Translations under genes and position numbers: made by a program | Assembly: GCA_039105265.1 (NCBI GenBank) | Contig: JAPFFF010000004.1 | Coordinates: 7,607,501-7,671,500, forward strand | Length of the DNA stretch: 64,000 nt | Direction: 5' to 3' | From: Tritrichomonas musculus | Taxonomy: Eukaryota; Parabasalia; Tritrichomonadida; Tritrichomonadidae | Notes under the pieces: generated by a model | Databases searched by the model: none | What the model saw: only the letters and a program-made list of their open reading frames with translations | Told to the model about the DNA's origin: nothing | Shown: positions 51,901-61,800 of the stretch, one piece after another | How the letters are laid out: each line of letters begins with the position of its first letter | Numbering within the stretch: position 1 is the stretch's first letter

Positions 51901-54900
51901 TGTGTCGTCGTTCAACACGAACCAGTCGAGTGTACGTTTGGCGTCTTCAGCGTAGAATTTCTGAAGGAACTTCTTGTAGCCAAGCGAGGAAGGAGAGTTG
52001 TTGAGAATCTCCAATTCCTCTAGCTTGGCACGTATGAATTTCATCCTTTCATCGTAATGCTCATCGTAAATCAAACCGTCAATTGAGTCCAAGTCACCAC
52101 TCCCAAGAAGTTGAGAGAACTCCAAAGGAGCCTGTGACAGAAAGCGAACAAGCTTCTCTTTGATGTCTGCGATGACATTACGTTGAGGTTGATCGAGATC
52201 TTCATCAGTGATGTGAATGCGGGAATGCAGGAGTTCAATACCAGCGATGAATTTGGAGGCCGACTTCATCTGAATCGGTGTCTCCAAGGAATGCGGGCGA
52301 CGAATCTTATCTGAACCTCTCCGTGCCGAACGAACGAACTTCCTAATCGACTTCCGTAGAATGAGAATGATTTTCGAAATCATCCCTTCGCAGAGAAGCA
52401 TTCGGCTGCTCTTTTCCAAAGAGTCAGAGAGGTTAATAGCTTCATTATACCAATTGAGAACATCCTTGACTTCACTGTTAAACACTTCTTCGAACTTTTT
52501 CCTGTGTTTCGCTAAACGGTCACCCCACAGCTTCGGGAGGTGCACGAAATCATCATCTTCCTTCATGCACCTCGACTTCCAATTCTCAGCTTTGGACAGG
52601 CAACTCTCAATGTCCACGATCGAAGCTGACGCTGGGTGAGCCGGATGTTCATCAATTGTGTGAGTATCTTCTTCGCTAGATGAAGAGACTGAATGCAAGT
52701 GCGCCTCAGGCAGTCTCTCGTTGGCAGGTATGAACCCAGCCTGTCGTCTCCGTCTGCGTGAGTCTTCCCCGCGACGACGATCTTCCATCACTTGGAGATC
52801 CACCGATTCGTCTGCCCGAGGTTGCACTGGCATCTGTCTCTCATCATCTTGAGTGACTCTGTTCTCACTCCTCACAATCTTGATTCTCTCCAGGTCAGTG
52901 TTGGCTTCACGAATTTCATCGTCATCGGTTTCAGGCGAAAGCCAATTAACGGATATACTGATGTCGATTGCCTGAACCCGATGACCTTCAACATTGGCCT
53001 GGGGATGTGATCTGTTGGTATGCTGTTTGACTGTAGCTTTGTCTCTACCAACGAAGTCCTTGCATTTCATGCACAAGGAACCGTGCAGGTCATGGTAAAC
53101 ATCGCTAGCCACAAGTAATTTCCGATGTTTCTTAGCGTGCAGAATGCTCATCGCCCAGAAGACTCCAACTTCACGTTTAAGCGCTTCCATGTCCTGGTGC
53201 GATGAGCCCATGTGGCTGCTCAATGAGTTCGCTCTGCTGACCAAGTAGTCGCAGTCGCTGCACGGACAAACGTGAATGGTACGATAGTGAAAAGCGTCAG
53301 GCGGAAGGTGAGGTGAATCGATCTTCCACCTCAGCTTCCTGCCGACAATGTACTCGAACGCCGCTTGCTCCAGAGGAATGTTATTCGTCGTGTGCGTCGA
53401 TTTGAGGTGAAAAGACAAGGACGCACATGTGGGAAACGTTTTGTCGCAGCAAGGGCAGTAAAACTGCCCAACTCCTAACCATCTGTCTTTCTGATACATG
53501 AGGAGAATGATAGGAGTGTCAACGTCGCTAACGTTTGCGAATGGTGAAGTGTCGATGTTTGCCACCTGCAAGATATCAATGAGAGACTTCATGTCTGTTT
53601 TGGTCTTCACACCAGCCAGTTCGCTCACGATCCAATCAATGGAAACATTGTCACCCACAGGTGAAGAAGGATTATCATCACTACCACCGTGATTGTCATC
53701 ATCGGAATGATCAGAGTGTTCAGAGTGAGAATGAGCATCGGTGAACTCTTCAGCACCACTAACAACGCTGCTTGTACCAGAAGAGTTACTGGTAGTTTGA
53801 GTACCTAAGGAGTTGGTTCGAGATCCGAGAAAATTATTGTTTGAGAATGTGTTAAGCAACGAATGGTTCCCAGAGAGAGTAAATAGTGGAACCACTTTCT
53901 CATTGATCTCGAACACAAACTTAGGTACCTCAATCACTGATGTGAATAATTTCTCCTTCGTGACTACTTGATGATGATCGATGTGAGCAGTTGACGTGAC
54001 AACCCGATCGTCGACGCCAACAGAATGGTGCGTGATGTGAGCCGTTGACGTGACGGTTTGGTTGTCAACGTCAACGTTGTGGTGAGTGACGTGAGCTGTT
54101 GACGCGACAACCCGATTGTCAACGTCAACAGCGTGATGAGCGACGTGAGCTGTTGACTTGACAATCTGATTGTCAACGTCAACAGCGTGATGAGCGACGT
54201 GGGCTGTTGACTTGACAATCTGATTGTCAACGTCAACAGCGTGATTAGCAACGTGAGCTGTTGACTTGACAGTCTGATAGTCAACGTCAACAGCGTGATG
54301 AGCGACGTGGGCTGTTGACTTGACAGTCTGATAGTCAACGTCAACAGCGTGATTAGCAACGTGGGCTGTTGACTTGACAATCTGATTGTCAACGTCAACA
54401 TTATGATGTACCACGTGTGCCGTTGACGCGACAATCTGATTGTCGACGTCAACGCTATGATGAGCAACATGAGCCATTGACGCGACAACCCGATTGTCGA
54501 CGTCAACGCTGTGGTGAGCTACATGAGCAGTTGACTCGACAGTCTGGTTGTCGACGTCAACGCTATGATGAACAAGATTAACATTGTTATGAGAAACATT
54601 ATAGTTAGAGATATTATTATTAATGAAACTATTATTAGTGAAACTATTACTATTATTAACATTGAACATATTGGTATTCATGACTGACATGTGATTTGAA
54701 AAGTCGGTGAAGTGATTATTGCAACCGATGTTGCACGAGAATGAGACCGCCAGCGAGTTTAATACATTATATACATGGGAAACAAAAGGCGAACGTGGGA
54801 AGGAGCAAAAATTGAATGGAACCGCCGGAACCGTGCTCGGATGGACGAAGGTCTCAGGGAGGAGCACCTTCTGGCTGAGTTCTGCATCTGAAGCAGGTAC

Positions 54901-55665
54901 TGCCGGGCGGTTTCGGTCGAGTATTGGTTGCCCATTCGAAATGATCATTTGTCCTCGGGCAACCAATACACCTTCAACTGACTTATCCTTTGCAAGGTAA
55001 CTCAGAGGGGAACGGGAAGCCAGTGAAGGATCGCTCGTAATGACGAACCAAGAGGGGTTCTGACCACCCTCTGGATTCGTCGGATTATAGTGTACTCCTG
55101 ACTGCAGGAGTACCTCTGTCGTCCTTTGTGTATTAGGAACTATGAGATTTCTGGCGCAATTTGGTCGGCTCGTAAAATCACTTTGATGCGCATCTGATCT
55201 AAATTCTTCGGAATCTGAAAAGTCTGGGGAAACGTTGGAATCGCTCTGTGAGGTACTCCGTATGTTGATAGGAGCAGGTCCAACCGGCGGGTGCCGCTGC
55301 TCCGTAGGATATGAAATTCGATCTGTGAGTGAGTATTGCGCGGGAAGATTATGAGGAACATTTGGAACATATCGAGGCTGTGTATTTGATTGAGTTGTGT
55401 TCGGGGCAAACTGGTCCCCGTTTTGGTGCGTCTTTGAATTGATCTCTCTTGAGTTGCGAGATATTGGAGAAGTAGCGAGTTTGTTGTAATTTATATTGAA
55501 AGGGCTATCTACTGTACTAATTTGAGGCGAAAAACTGCGAAATTCGGGTGTTCCATTTCCATCATCATCAGAAAAATTTCCACCAAAATCATCAATTTTG
55601 GTATCAATCGAATCAGCGTCGAGTGCTAATTCGGAAAATCTAGGTTTGGTCGTGCAAAAAAGCAT
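48955..55665 (-). CDS. E4 R2/NeSL-type retrotransposon polyprotein
   Basis: 2,236 residues. Approximate order: Ser/Asn-rich N-terminus; conserved domain of unknown function (182-262); eleven 18-residue repeats (368-567); zinc fingers at about 735 (FYCPCCDKTF...H), 800 (HVCPCSDCDYL) and 865 (LCMKCKDFV); reverse transcriptase with SWRPITI (1,382), TIDFSDAFGSVPH, GVKQGCPLSPTLFN and AYADDI (1,553); CCHC motif CTRCGQIETLNHILNGC (1,918); restriction-like endonuclease with KRHD, RPDVWWWDGDQLKIAEFTIPY split around 1,990, and REKLNKY; then an acidic Asp/Asn tail (about 2,105-2,170) encoded by TTATCG hexamers. R2 proteins are about half this size; the extra length is the N-terminal half and the acidic tail. 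All visible catalytic residues are present, so it may be active. Confidence 0.93.
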   Translation of the reverse strand: MLFCTTKPRFSELALDADSIDTKIDDFGGNFSDDDGNGTPEFRSFSPQISTVDSPFNINYNKLATSPISRNSREINSKTHQNGDQFAPNTTQSNTQPRYVPNVPHNLPAQYSLTDRISYPTEQRHPPVGPAPINIRSTSQSDSNVSPDFSDSEEFRSDAHQSDFTSRPNCARNLIVPNTQRTTEVLLQSGVHYNPTNPEGGQNPSWFVITSDPSLASRSPLSYLAKDKSVEGVLVARGQMIISNGQPILDRNRPAVPASDAELSQKVLLPETFVHPSTVPAVPFNFCSFPRSPFVSHVYNVLNSLAVSFSCNIGCNNHFTDFSNHMSVMNTNMFNVNNSNSFTNNSFINNNISNYNVSHNNVNLVHHSVDVDNQTVESTAHVAHHSVDVDNRVVASMAHVAHHSVDVDNQIVASTAHVVHHNVDVDNQIVKSTAHVANHAVDVDYQTVKSTAHVAHHAVDVDYQTVKSTAHVANHAVDVDNQIVKSTAHVAHHAVDVDNQIVKSTAHVAHHAVDVDNRVVASTAHVTHHNVDVDNQTVTSTAHITHHSVGVDDRVVTSTAHIDHHQVVTKEKLFTSVIEVPKFVFEINEKVVPLFTLSGNHSLLNTFSNNNFLGSRTNSLGTQTTSNSSGTSSVVSGAEEFTDAHSHSEHSDHSDDDNHGGSDDNPSSPVGDNVSIDWIVSELAGVKTKTDMKSLIDILQVANIDTSPFANVSDVDTPIILLMYQKDRWLGVGQFYCPCCDKTFPTCASLSFHLKSTHTTNNIPLEQAAFEYIVGRKLRWKIDSPHLPPDAFHYRTIHVCPCSDCDYLVSRANSLSSHMGSSHQDMEALKREVGVFWAMSILHAKKHRKLLVASDVYHDLHGSLCMKCKDFVGRDKATVKQHTNRSHPQANVEGHRVQAIDISISVNWLSPETDDDEIREANTDLERIKIVRSENRVTQDDERQMPVQPRADESVDLQVMEDRRRGEDSRRRRRQAGFIPANERLPEAHLHSVSSSSEEDTHTIDEHPAHPASASIVDIESCLSKAENWKSRCMKEDDDFVHLPKLWGDRLAKHRKKFEEVFNSEVKDVLNWYNEAINLSDSLEKSSRMLLCEGMISKIILILRKSIRKFVRSARRGSDKIRRPHSLETPIQMKSASKFIAGIELLHSRIHITDEDLDQPQRNVIADIKEKLVRFLSQAPLEFSQLLGSGDLDSIDGLIYDEHYDERMKFIRAKLEELEILNNSPSSLGYKKFLQKFYAEDAKRTLDWFVLNDDTPECVVPVEDFENVYGSSWSDAAALGDDPDGVYTLQRRISSNNSDELKSLILNEEAILKAVRSRSNLSAVGCDGISNGVWKVGGSVTATIIKNVLCCMLDTGLFPEVLKMNKTVMLFKKGDPDDAHSWRPITITPTIYRMLMCHISRSLQTLNSKHRFISPSQKGFMRIPAGAAEHATVVDEMIHDAARNQKSLYITTIDFSDAFGSVPHKLIKKNLTDIGFDLSFVKTIINSYRDSSTKIISNNRRSNSICFRKGVKQGCPLSPTLFNICIEPLLARLNACKEDGYHWLDSATTVQAYADDIIVFSDSEVGMKNLLSVVEHFCSYAGDMKINCKKCHAFTYIAHNGSRSVLNDNFTIAGGRIDNISIQNNTTYLGLPIACKSSQRKHHVFRRIEDMTKDVIRITSSALRFTQAVDAIKRFVIPKIDYELMANTAPTNCLSRLDELIRGKLSKMIGAAGIPTAWFYTTKNDGGLYIQKLTDRQKALTIRLYIALMESNDKSIRDMVKASDEAEIIFRDATIDLTSPFLHLKVKDNGALDAKRNRGTSNILARCVKALHDANMGLILKDDMFTLKDLNSNVTYDVNTSNVVKHIMKVMSDRYYSDLCQHKMRGHTFTTLKNSPLSNYFMKPNALMADSVVRFAIKARTNTLMTASLAAHRNPQMSNRCTRCGQIETLNHILNGCKRCKHKFTKRHDEVVKVLCKYLTEKKRVIVHCNQSVRGRSNEHITGDSASLRPDVWWWDGDQLKIAEFTIPYGMLSGDDDESTLVIRRREKLNKYQKLVDDCKNQLNCNVSLFVFIVSSLGAIPDDTINELKKVTVTTKDALKLAGRMVAAALRESMILYIDTKIKKRVNDNNEDEDNDNDNDNGNDYDNDVENVNVLDTDGDDDSNDLNDTSSNVTDGESADDEYNSVNILDDEEWRELIDASADVDRSGPPSELDTTDDETDVLENPGTTPLWNQTQGADPASATEEEGVQHSSSEF
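53980..54574 (-). repeat. 54-bp tandem array in E4, 11 units
   Basis: Eleven 18-residue units (HHSVDVDNQTVESTAHVA type) ending in HHQVVTKEK before the conserved VPKFVFEINEKVVPL. Confidence 0.88.
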
Positions 55666-55805
55666 ATATGAAAACTAAAAAAAAATCTCCTCCCGTGTGG
55701 TAAATTCGTTTATTAATCATTAGAGTAAGTATAAAATACTAATAAACGAGAGTGATGATTCACTCACAATAAAATAAAAGGGGCGGGCCCCAATAAAAAA
55801 TCTGC
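55666..55805 (-). other. Junction E5 3' end / E4 5' end
   Basis: Identical in layout to the E6/E5 junction, with the 15-bp sequence at 55686-55700. The E4 leader between it and the ATG is only about 20 bases (T tract then AGTTTTCATAT). TCATA fits the trichomonad initiator consensus, so transcription could start here with a very short leader. Confidence 0.7.
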
Positions 55806-58800
55806 CTAAAATTCAGAAGAGGAGTGTTGGACTCCCTCCTCTTCGGTAGCGGAGGCAGGGTCGGCACCTTGAGTTTGGTTCCATAGTGGGGTGGTGCCTG
55901 GATTTTCCAGTACGTCATTTTCATCATCAGTAGTGTCAAGCTCAGACGGGGGCCCCGACCTGTCAACATCCGCACTTGCATCAATGAGTTCCCGCCATTC
56001 TTCGTCGTCCAGGATGTTGACAGAGTTGTACTCATCGTCTGCGGACTCCCCGTTGGTAACATTGGAGCTAGTATCATTGAGATCATTAGAATCATCGTCG
56101 CCATCAGTATCAAGAACATTAACATTTTCAACATCGTTATCATAATCGTTACCATTATCGTTATCGTTATCGTTATCTTCATCTTCATTGTTGTCGTTAA
56201 CCCTCTTCTTAATCTTAGTATCAATGTACAATATCATAGATTCCCGTAAAGCGGCTGCTACCATCCTCCCTGCAAGTTTGAGTGCGTCTTTGGTCGTGAC
56301 TGTCACTTTCTTGAGTTCATTGATGGTGTCATCGGGTATTGCACCGAGGGAGGAGACAATGAACACAAATAGCGACACATTGCAGTTCAACTGGTTTCTG
56401 CAATCATCGACAAGCTTCTGGTACTTGTTCAACTTCTCTCTGCGTCGTATGACTAAGGTGGATTCATCATCATCGCCAGATAACATTCCGTATGGGATGG
56501 TGAATTCAGCTATCTTCAGCTGGTCACCGTCCCACCACCATACATCTGGTCTGAGAGAAGCAGAGTCACCAGTGATGTGTTCGTTGCTGCGTCCACGAAC
56601 ACTTTGGTTACAATGCACGATGACTCTCTTCTTTTCGGTAAGGTACTTGCAAAGTACCTTGACAACTTCGTCGTGTCTCTTTGTGAATTTGTGTTTGCAC
56701 CGCTTGCACCCGTTTAAGATGTGATTGAGAGTTTCAATCTGTCCACAACGAGTGCAACGGTTACTCATTTGAGGGTTTCTGTGAGCAGCAAGTGATGCTG
56801 TCATGAGCGTATTCGTACGTGCTTTGATAGCGAATCTGACGACAGAGTCCGCCATCAAAGCATTGGGCTTCATGAAGTAGTTGCTCAATGGTGAGTTTTT
56901 CAATGTCGTGAATGTATGTCCTCTCATCTTGTGCAGACAAAGATCTGAATAGTAACGGTCACTCATGACTTTCATGATGTGTTTAACAACATTAGAGGTG
57001 TTAACATCATATGTGACATTACTATTCAGATCTTTGAGCGTAAACATATCATCTTTGAGTATCAGACCCATGTTAGCGTCGTGCAAAGCTTTAACACATC
57101 GGGCTAAGATGTTCGACGTCCCGCGGTTACGCTTTGCATCTAACGCACCATTGTCTTTAACTTTTAGGTGCAAGAACGGTGAAGTCAAGTCGATGGTAGC
57201 ATCCCTGAAGATGATCTCGGCTTCATCTGAAGCCTTGACCATATCACGGATGCTTTTATCGTTAGACTCCATCAAAGCAATGTAGAGTCTGATAGTGAGA
57301 GCTTTCTGGCGATCTGTGAGTTTCTGTATGTAAAGACCGCCATCGTTTTTCGTCGTGTAGAACCAGGCGGTTGGAATACCAGCAGCACCGATCATTTTGG
57401 ACAGCTTGCCCCGAATGAGTTCATCTAAGCGACTGAGGCAATTTGTCGGTGCTGTGTTCGCCATCAGTTCGTAGTCAATCTTGGGAATCACGAACCGTTT
57501 GATGGCGTCAACCGCTTGTGTGAACCGAAGAGCGCTGCTAGTAATTCGAATGACGTCCTTCGTCATGTCTTCGATTCGCCGAAAAACGTGATGTTTACGC
57601 TGCGAAGATTTGCACGCGATTGGAAGTCCGAGATACGTTGTATTGTTCTGAATACTGATGTTATCAATACGTCCTCCAGCAATGGTGAAGTTGTCGTTCA
57701 ACACACTGCGAGAACCATTGTGAGCAATGTATGTGAAAGCGTGGCACTTCTTGCAGTTGATCTTCATGTCGCCAGCATAACTGCAGAAGTGCTCCACGAC
57801 CGAAAGCAAGTTCTTCATCCCGACTTCCGAGTCCGAGAACACGATTATGTCATCGGCGTAAGCTTGAACGGTTGTCGCTGAGTCCAACCAATGATAACCG
57901 TCCTCCTTGCAAGCGTTCAACCGCGCGAGGAGAGGTTCGATACAAATGTTGAATAACGTCGGACTCAGCGGACAACCTTGCTTGACGCCTTTGCGAAAAC
58001 AGATAGAATTAGATCGTCTGTTGTTGCTGATGATCTTCGTCGAAGAGTCTCTGTACGAATTAATAATCGTTTTAACAAAAGAAAGACCAAAGCCAATGTC
58101 TGTAAGATTCTTTTTAATAAGTTTATGTGGTACGGAACCAAATGCATCAGAAAAGTCGATCGTCGTGATGTAGAGTGACTTTTGGTTCCGTGCAGCATCG
58201 TGTATCATCTCATCAACCACAGTTGCATGCTCAGCCGCCCCAGCTGGAATACGCATGAATCCTTTCTGACTCGGTGATATGAACCTATGTTTTGAATTCA
58301 GCGTTTGAAGCGAGCGGCTGATGTGACACATCAGCATCCGATAAATCGTCGGAGTGATGGTGATAGGACGCCACGAATGGGCGTCGTCCGGGTCTCCTTT
58401 CTTAAACAACATGACGGTTTTGTTCATTTTCAACACCTCCGGAAAGAGACCAGTGTCAAGCATGCAACACAACACATTCTTGATGATCGTCGCCGTGACA
58501 CACCCGCCAACCTTCCACACACCATTTGAAATGCCGTCGCATCCGACGGCAGACAGATTGGATCTCGATCTGACCGCTTTGAGAATAGCTTCTTCGTTGA
58601 GGATGAGTGATTTGAGTTCATCAGAATTATTCGATGAAATTCTACGCTGAAGAGTGTAAACACCATCTGGGTCATCCCCGAGAGCAGCAGCATCGCTCCA
58701 CGAGGACCCGTACACGTTCTCGAAATCTTCGACTGGGACGACACATTCCGGTGTGTCGTCGTTCAACACGAACCAGTCGAGTGTACGTTTGGCGTCTTCA

Positions 58801-61800
58801 GCGTAGAATTTCTGAAGGAACTTCTTGTAGCCAAGCGAGGAAGGAGAGTTGTTGAGAATCTCCAATTCCTCTAGCTTGGCGCGTATGAATTTCATCCTTT
58901 CATCGTAATGCTCATCGTAAATCAAACCGTCAATTGAGTCCAAGTCACCACTCCCAAGAAGTTGAGAGAACTCCAAAGGAGCCTGTGACAGAAAGCGAAC
59001 AAGCTTCTCTTTGATGTCTGCGATGACATTACGTTGAGGTTGATCGAGATCATCATCAGTGATGTGAATGCGGGAATGCAGGAGTTCAATACCAGCGATG
59101 AATTTGGAGGCCGACTTCATCTGAATCGGTGTCTCCAAGGAATGCGGGCGACGAATCTTATCTGAACCTCTCCGTGCCGAACGAACGAACTTCCTAATCG
59201 ACTTCCGTAGAATGAGAATGATTTTCGAAATCATCCCTTCGCAGAGAAGCATTCGGCTGTTCTTTTCCAAAGAGTCAGAGAGGTTAATAGCTTCATTATA
59301 CCAATTGAGAACATCCTTGACTTCACTGTTAAACACTTCTTCGAACTTTTTCCTGTGCTTCGCTAAACGGTCACCCCACAGCTTCGGGAGGTGCACGAAA
59401 TCATCATCTTCCTTCATGCACCTCGACTTCCAATTCTCAGCTTTGGACAGGCAACTCTCAATGTCCACGATCGAAGCTGACGCTGGGTGAGCCGGATGTT
59501 CATCAATTGTGTGAGTATCTTCTTCGCTAGATGAAGAGACTGAATGCAAGTGCGCCTCAGGCAGTCTCTCGTTGGCAGGTATGAACCCAGCCTGTCGTCT
59601 CCGTCTGCGTGAGTCTTCCCCGCGACGACGATCTTCCATCACTTGGAGATCCACCGATTCGTCTGCCCGAGGTTGCACTGGCATCTGTCTCTCATCATCT
59701 TGAGTGACTCTGTTCTCACTCCTCACAATCTTGATTCTCTCCAGGTCAGTGTTGGCTTCACGAATTTCATCGTCATCGGTTTCAGGCGAAAGCCAATTAA
59801 CGGATATACTGATGTCGATTGCCTGAACCCGATGACCTTCAACATTGGCCTGGGGATGTGATCTGTTGGTATGCTGTTTGACTGTAGCTTTGTCTCTACC
59901 AACGAAGTCCTTGCATTTCATGCACAAGGAACCGTGCAGGTCATGGTAAACATCGCTAGCCACAAGTAATTTCCGATGTTTCTTAGCGTGCAGAATGCTC
60001 ATCGCCCAGAAGACTCCAACTTCACGTTTAAGCGCTTCCATGTCCTGGTGCGATGAGCCCATGTGGCTGCTCAATGAGTTCGCTCTGCTGACCAAGTAGT
60101 CGCAGTCGCTGCACGGACAAACGTGAATGGTACGATAGTGAAAAGCGTCAGGCGGAAGGTGAGGTGAATCGATCTTCCACCTCAGCTTCCTGCCGACAAT
60201 GTACTCGAACGCCGCTTGCTCCAGAGGAATATTATTCGTCGTGTGCGTCGATTTGAGGTGAAAAGACAAGGACGCACATGTGGGAAACGTTTTGTCGCAG
60301 CAAGGGCAGTAAAACTGCCCAACTCCTAACCATCTGTCTTTCTGATACATGAGGAGAATGATAGGAGTGTCAACGTCGCTAACGTTTGCGAATGGTGAAG
60401 TGTCGATGTTTGCCACCTGCAAGATATCAATGAGAGACTTCATGTCTGTTTTGGTCTTCACACCAGCCAGTTCGCTCACGATCCAATCAATGGAAACATT
60501 GTCACCCACAGGTGAAGAAGGATTATCATCACTACCACCGTGATTGTCATCATCGGAATGATCAGAGTGTTCAGAGTGAGAATGAGCATCGGTGAACTCT
60601 TCAGCACCACTAACAACGCTGCTTGTACCAGAAGAGTTACTGGTAGTTTGAGTACCTAAGGAGTTGGTTCGAGATCCGAGAAAATTATTGTTTGAGAATG
60701 TGTTAAGCAACGAATGGTTCCCAGAGAGAGTAAATAGTGGAACCACTTTCTCATTGATCTCGAACACAAACTTAGGTACCTCAATCACTGATGTGAATAA
60801 TTTCTCCTTCGTGACTACTTGATGATGATCGATGTGAGCAGTTGACGTGACAACCCGATCGTCGACGCCAACAGAATGGTGCGTGATGTGAGCCGTTGAC
60901 GTGACGGTTTGGTTGTCAACGTCAACGTTGTGGTGAGTGACGTGAGCTGTTGACGCGACAACCCGATTGTCAACGTCAACAGCGTGATGAGCGACGTGAG
61001 CTGTTGACTTGACAATCTGATTGTCAACGTCAACAGCGTGATGAGCGACGTGGGCTGTTGACTTGACAATCTGATTGTCAACGTCAACAGCGTGATTAGC
61101 AACGTGAGCTGTTGACTTGACAGTCTGATAGTCAACGTCAACAGCGTGATGAGCGACGTGGGCTGTTGACTTGACAGTCTGATAGTCAACGTCAACAGCG
61201 TGATTAGCAACGTGGGCTGTTGACTTGACAATCTGATTGTCAACGTCAACATTATGATGTACCACGTGTGCCGTTGACGCGACAATCTGATTGTCGACGT
61301 CAACGCTATGATGAGCAACATGAGCCATTGACGCGACAACCCGATTGTCGACGTCAACGCTGTGGTGAGCTACATGAGCAGTTGACTCGACAGTCTGGTT
61401 GTCGACGTCAACGCTATGATGAACAAGATTAACATTGTTATGAGAAACATTATAGTTAGAGATATTATTATTAATGAAACTATTATTAGTGAAACTATTA
61501 CTATTATTAACATTGAACATATTGGTATTCATGACTGACATGTGATTTGAAAAGTCGGTGAAGTGATTATTGCAACCGATGTTGCACGAGAATGAGACCG
61601 CCAGCGAGTTTAATACATTATATACATGGGAAACAAAAGGCGAACGTGGGAAGGAGCAAAAATTGAATGGAACCGCCGGAACCGTGCTCGGATGGACGAA
61701 GGTCTCAGGGAGGAGCACCTTCTGGCTGAGTTCTGCATCTGAAGCAGGTACTGCCGGGCGGTTTCGGTCGAGTATTGGTTGCCCATTCGAAATGATCATT

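Larger units (their letters stand above)
48835..55685 (-). mobile_element. Retrotransposon copy E4, intact
   Basis: First of the exact 6,851-bp tandem units. It is flanked on both sides by the common 15-bp junction sequence. Confidence 0.92.
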
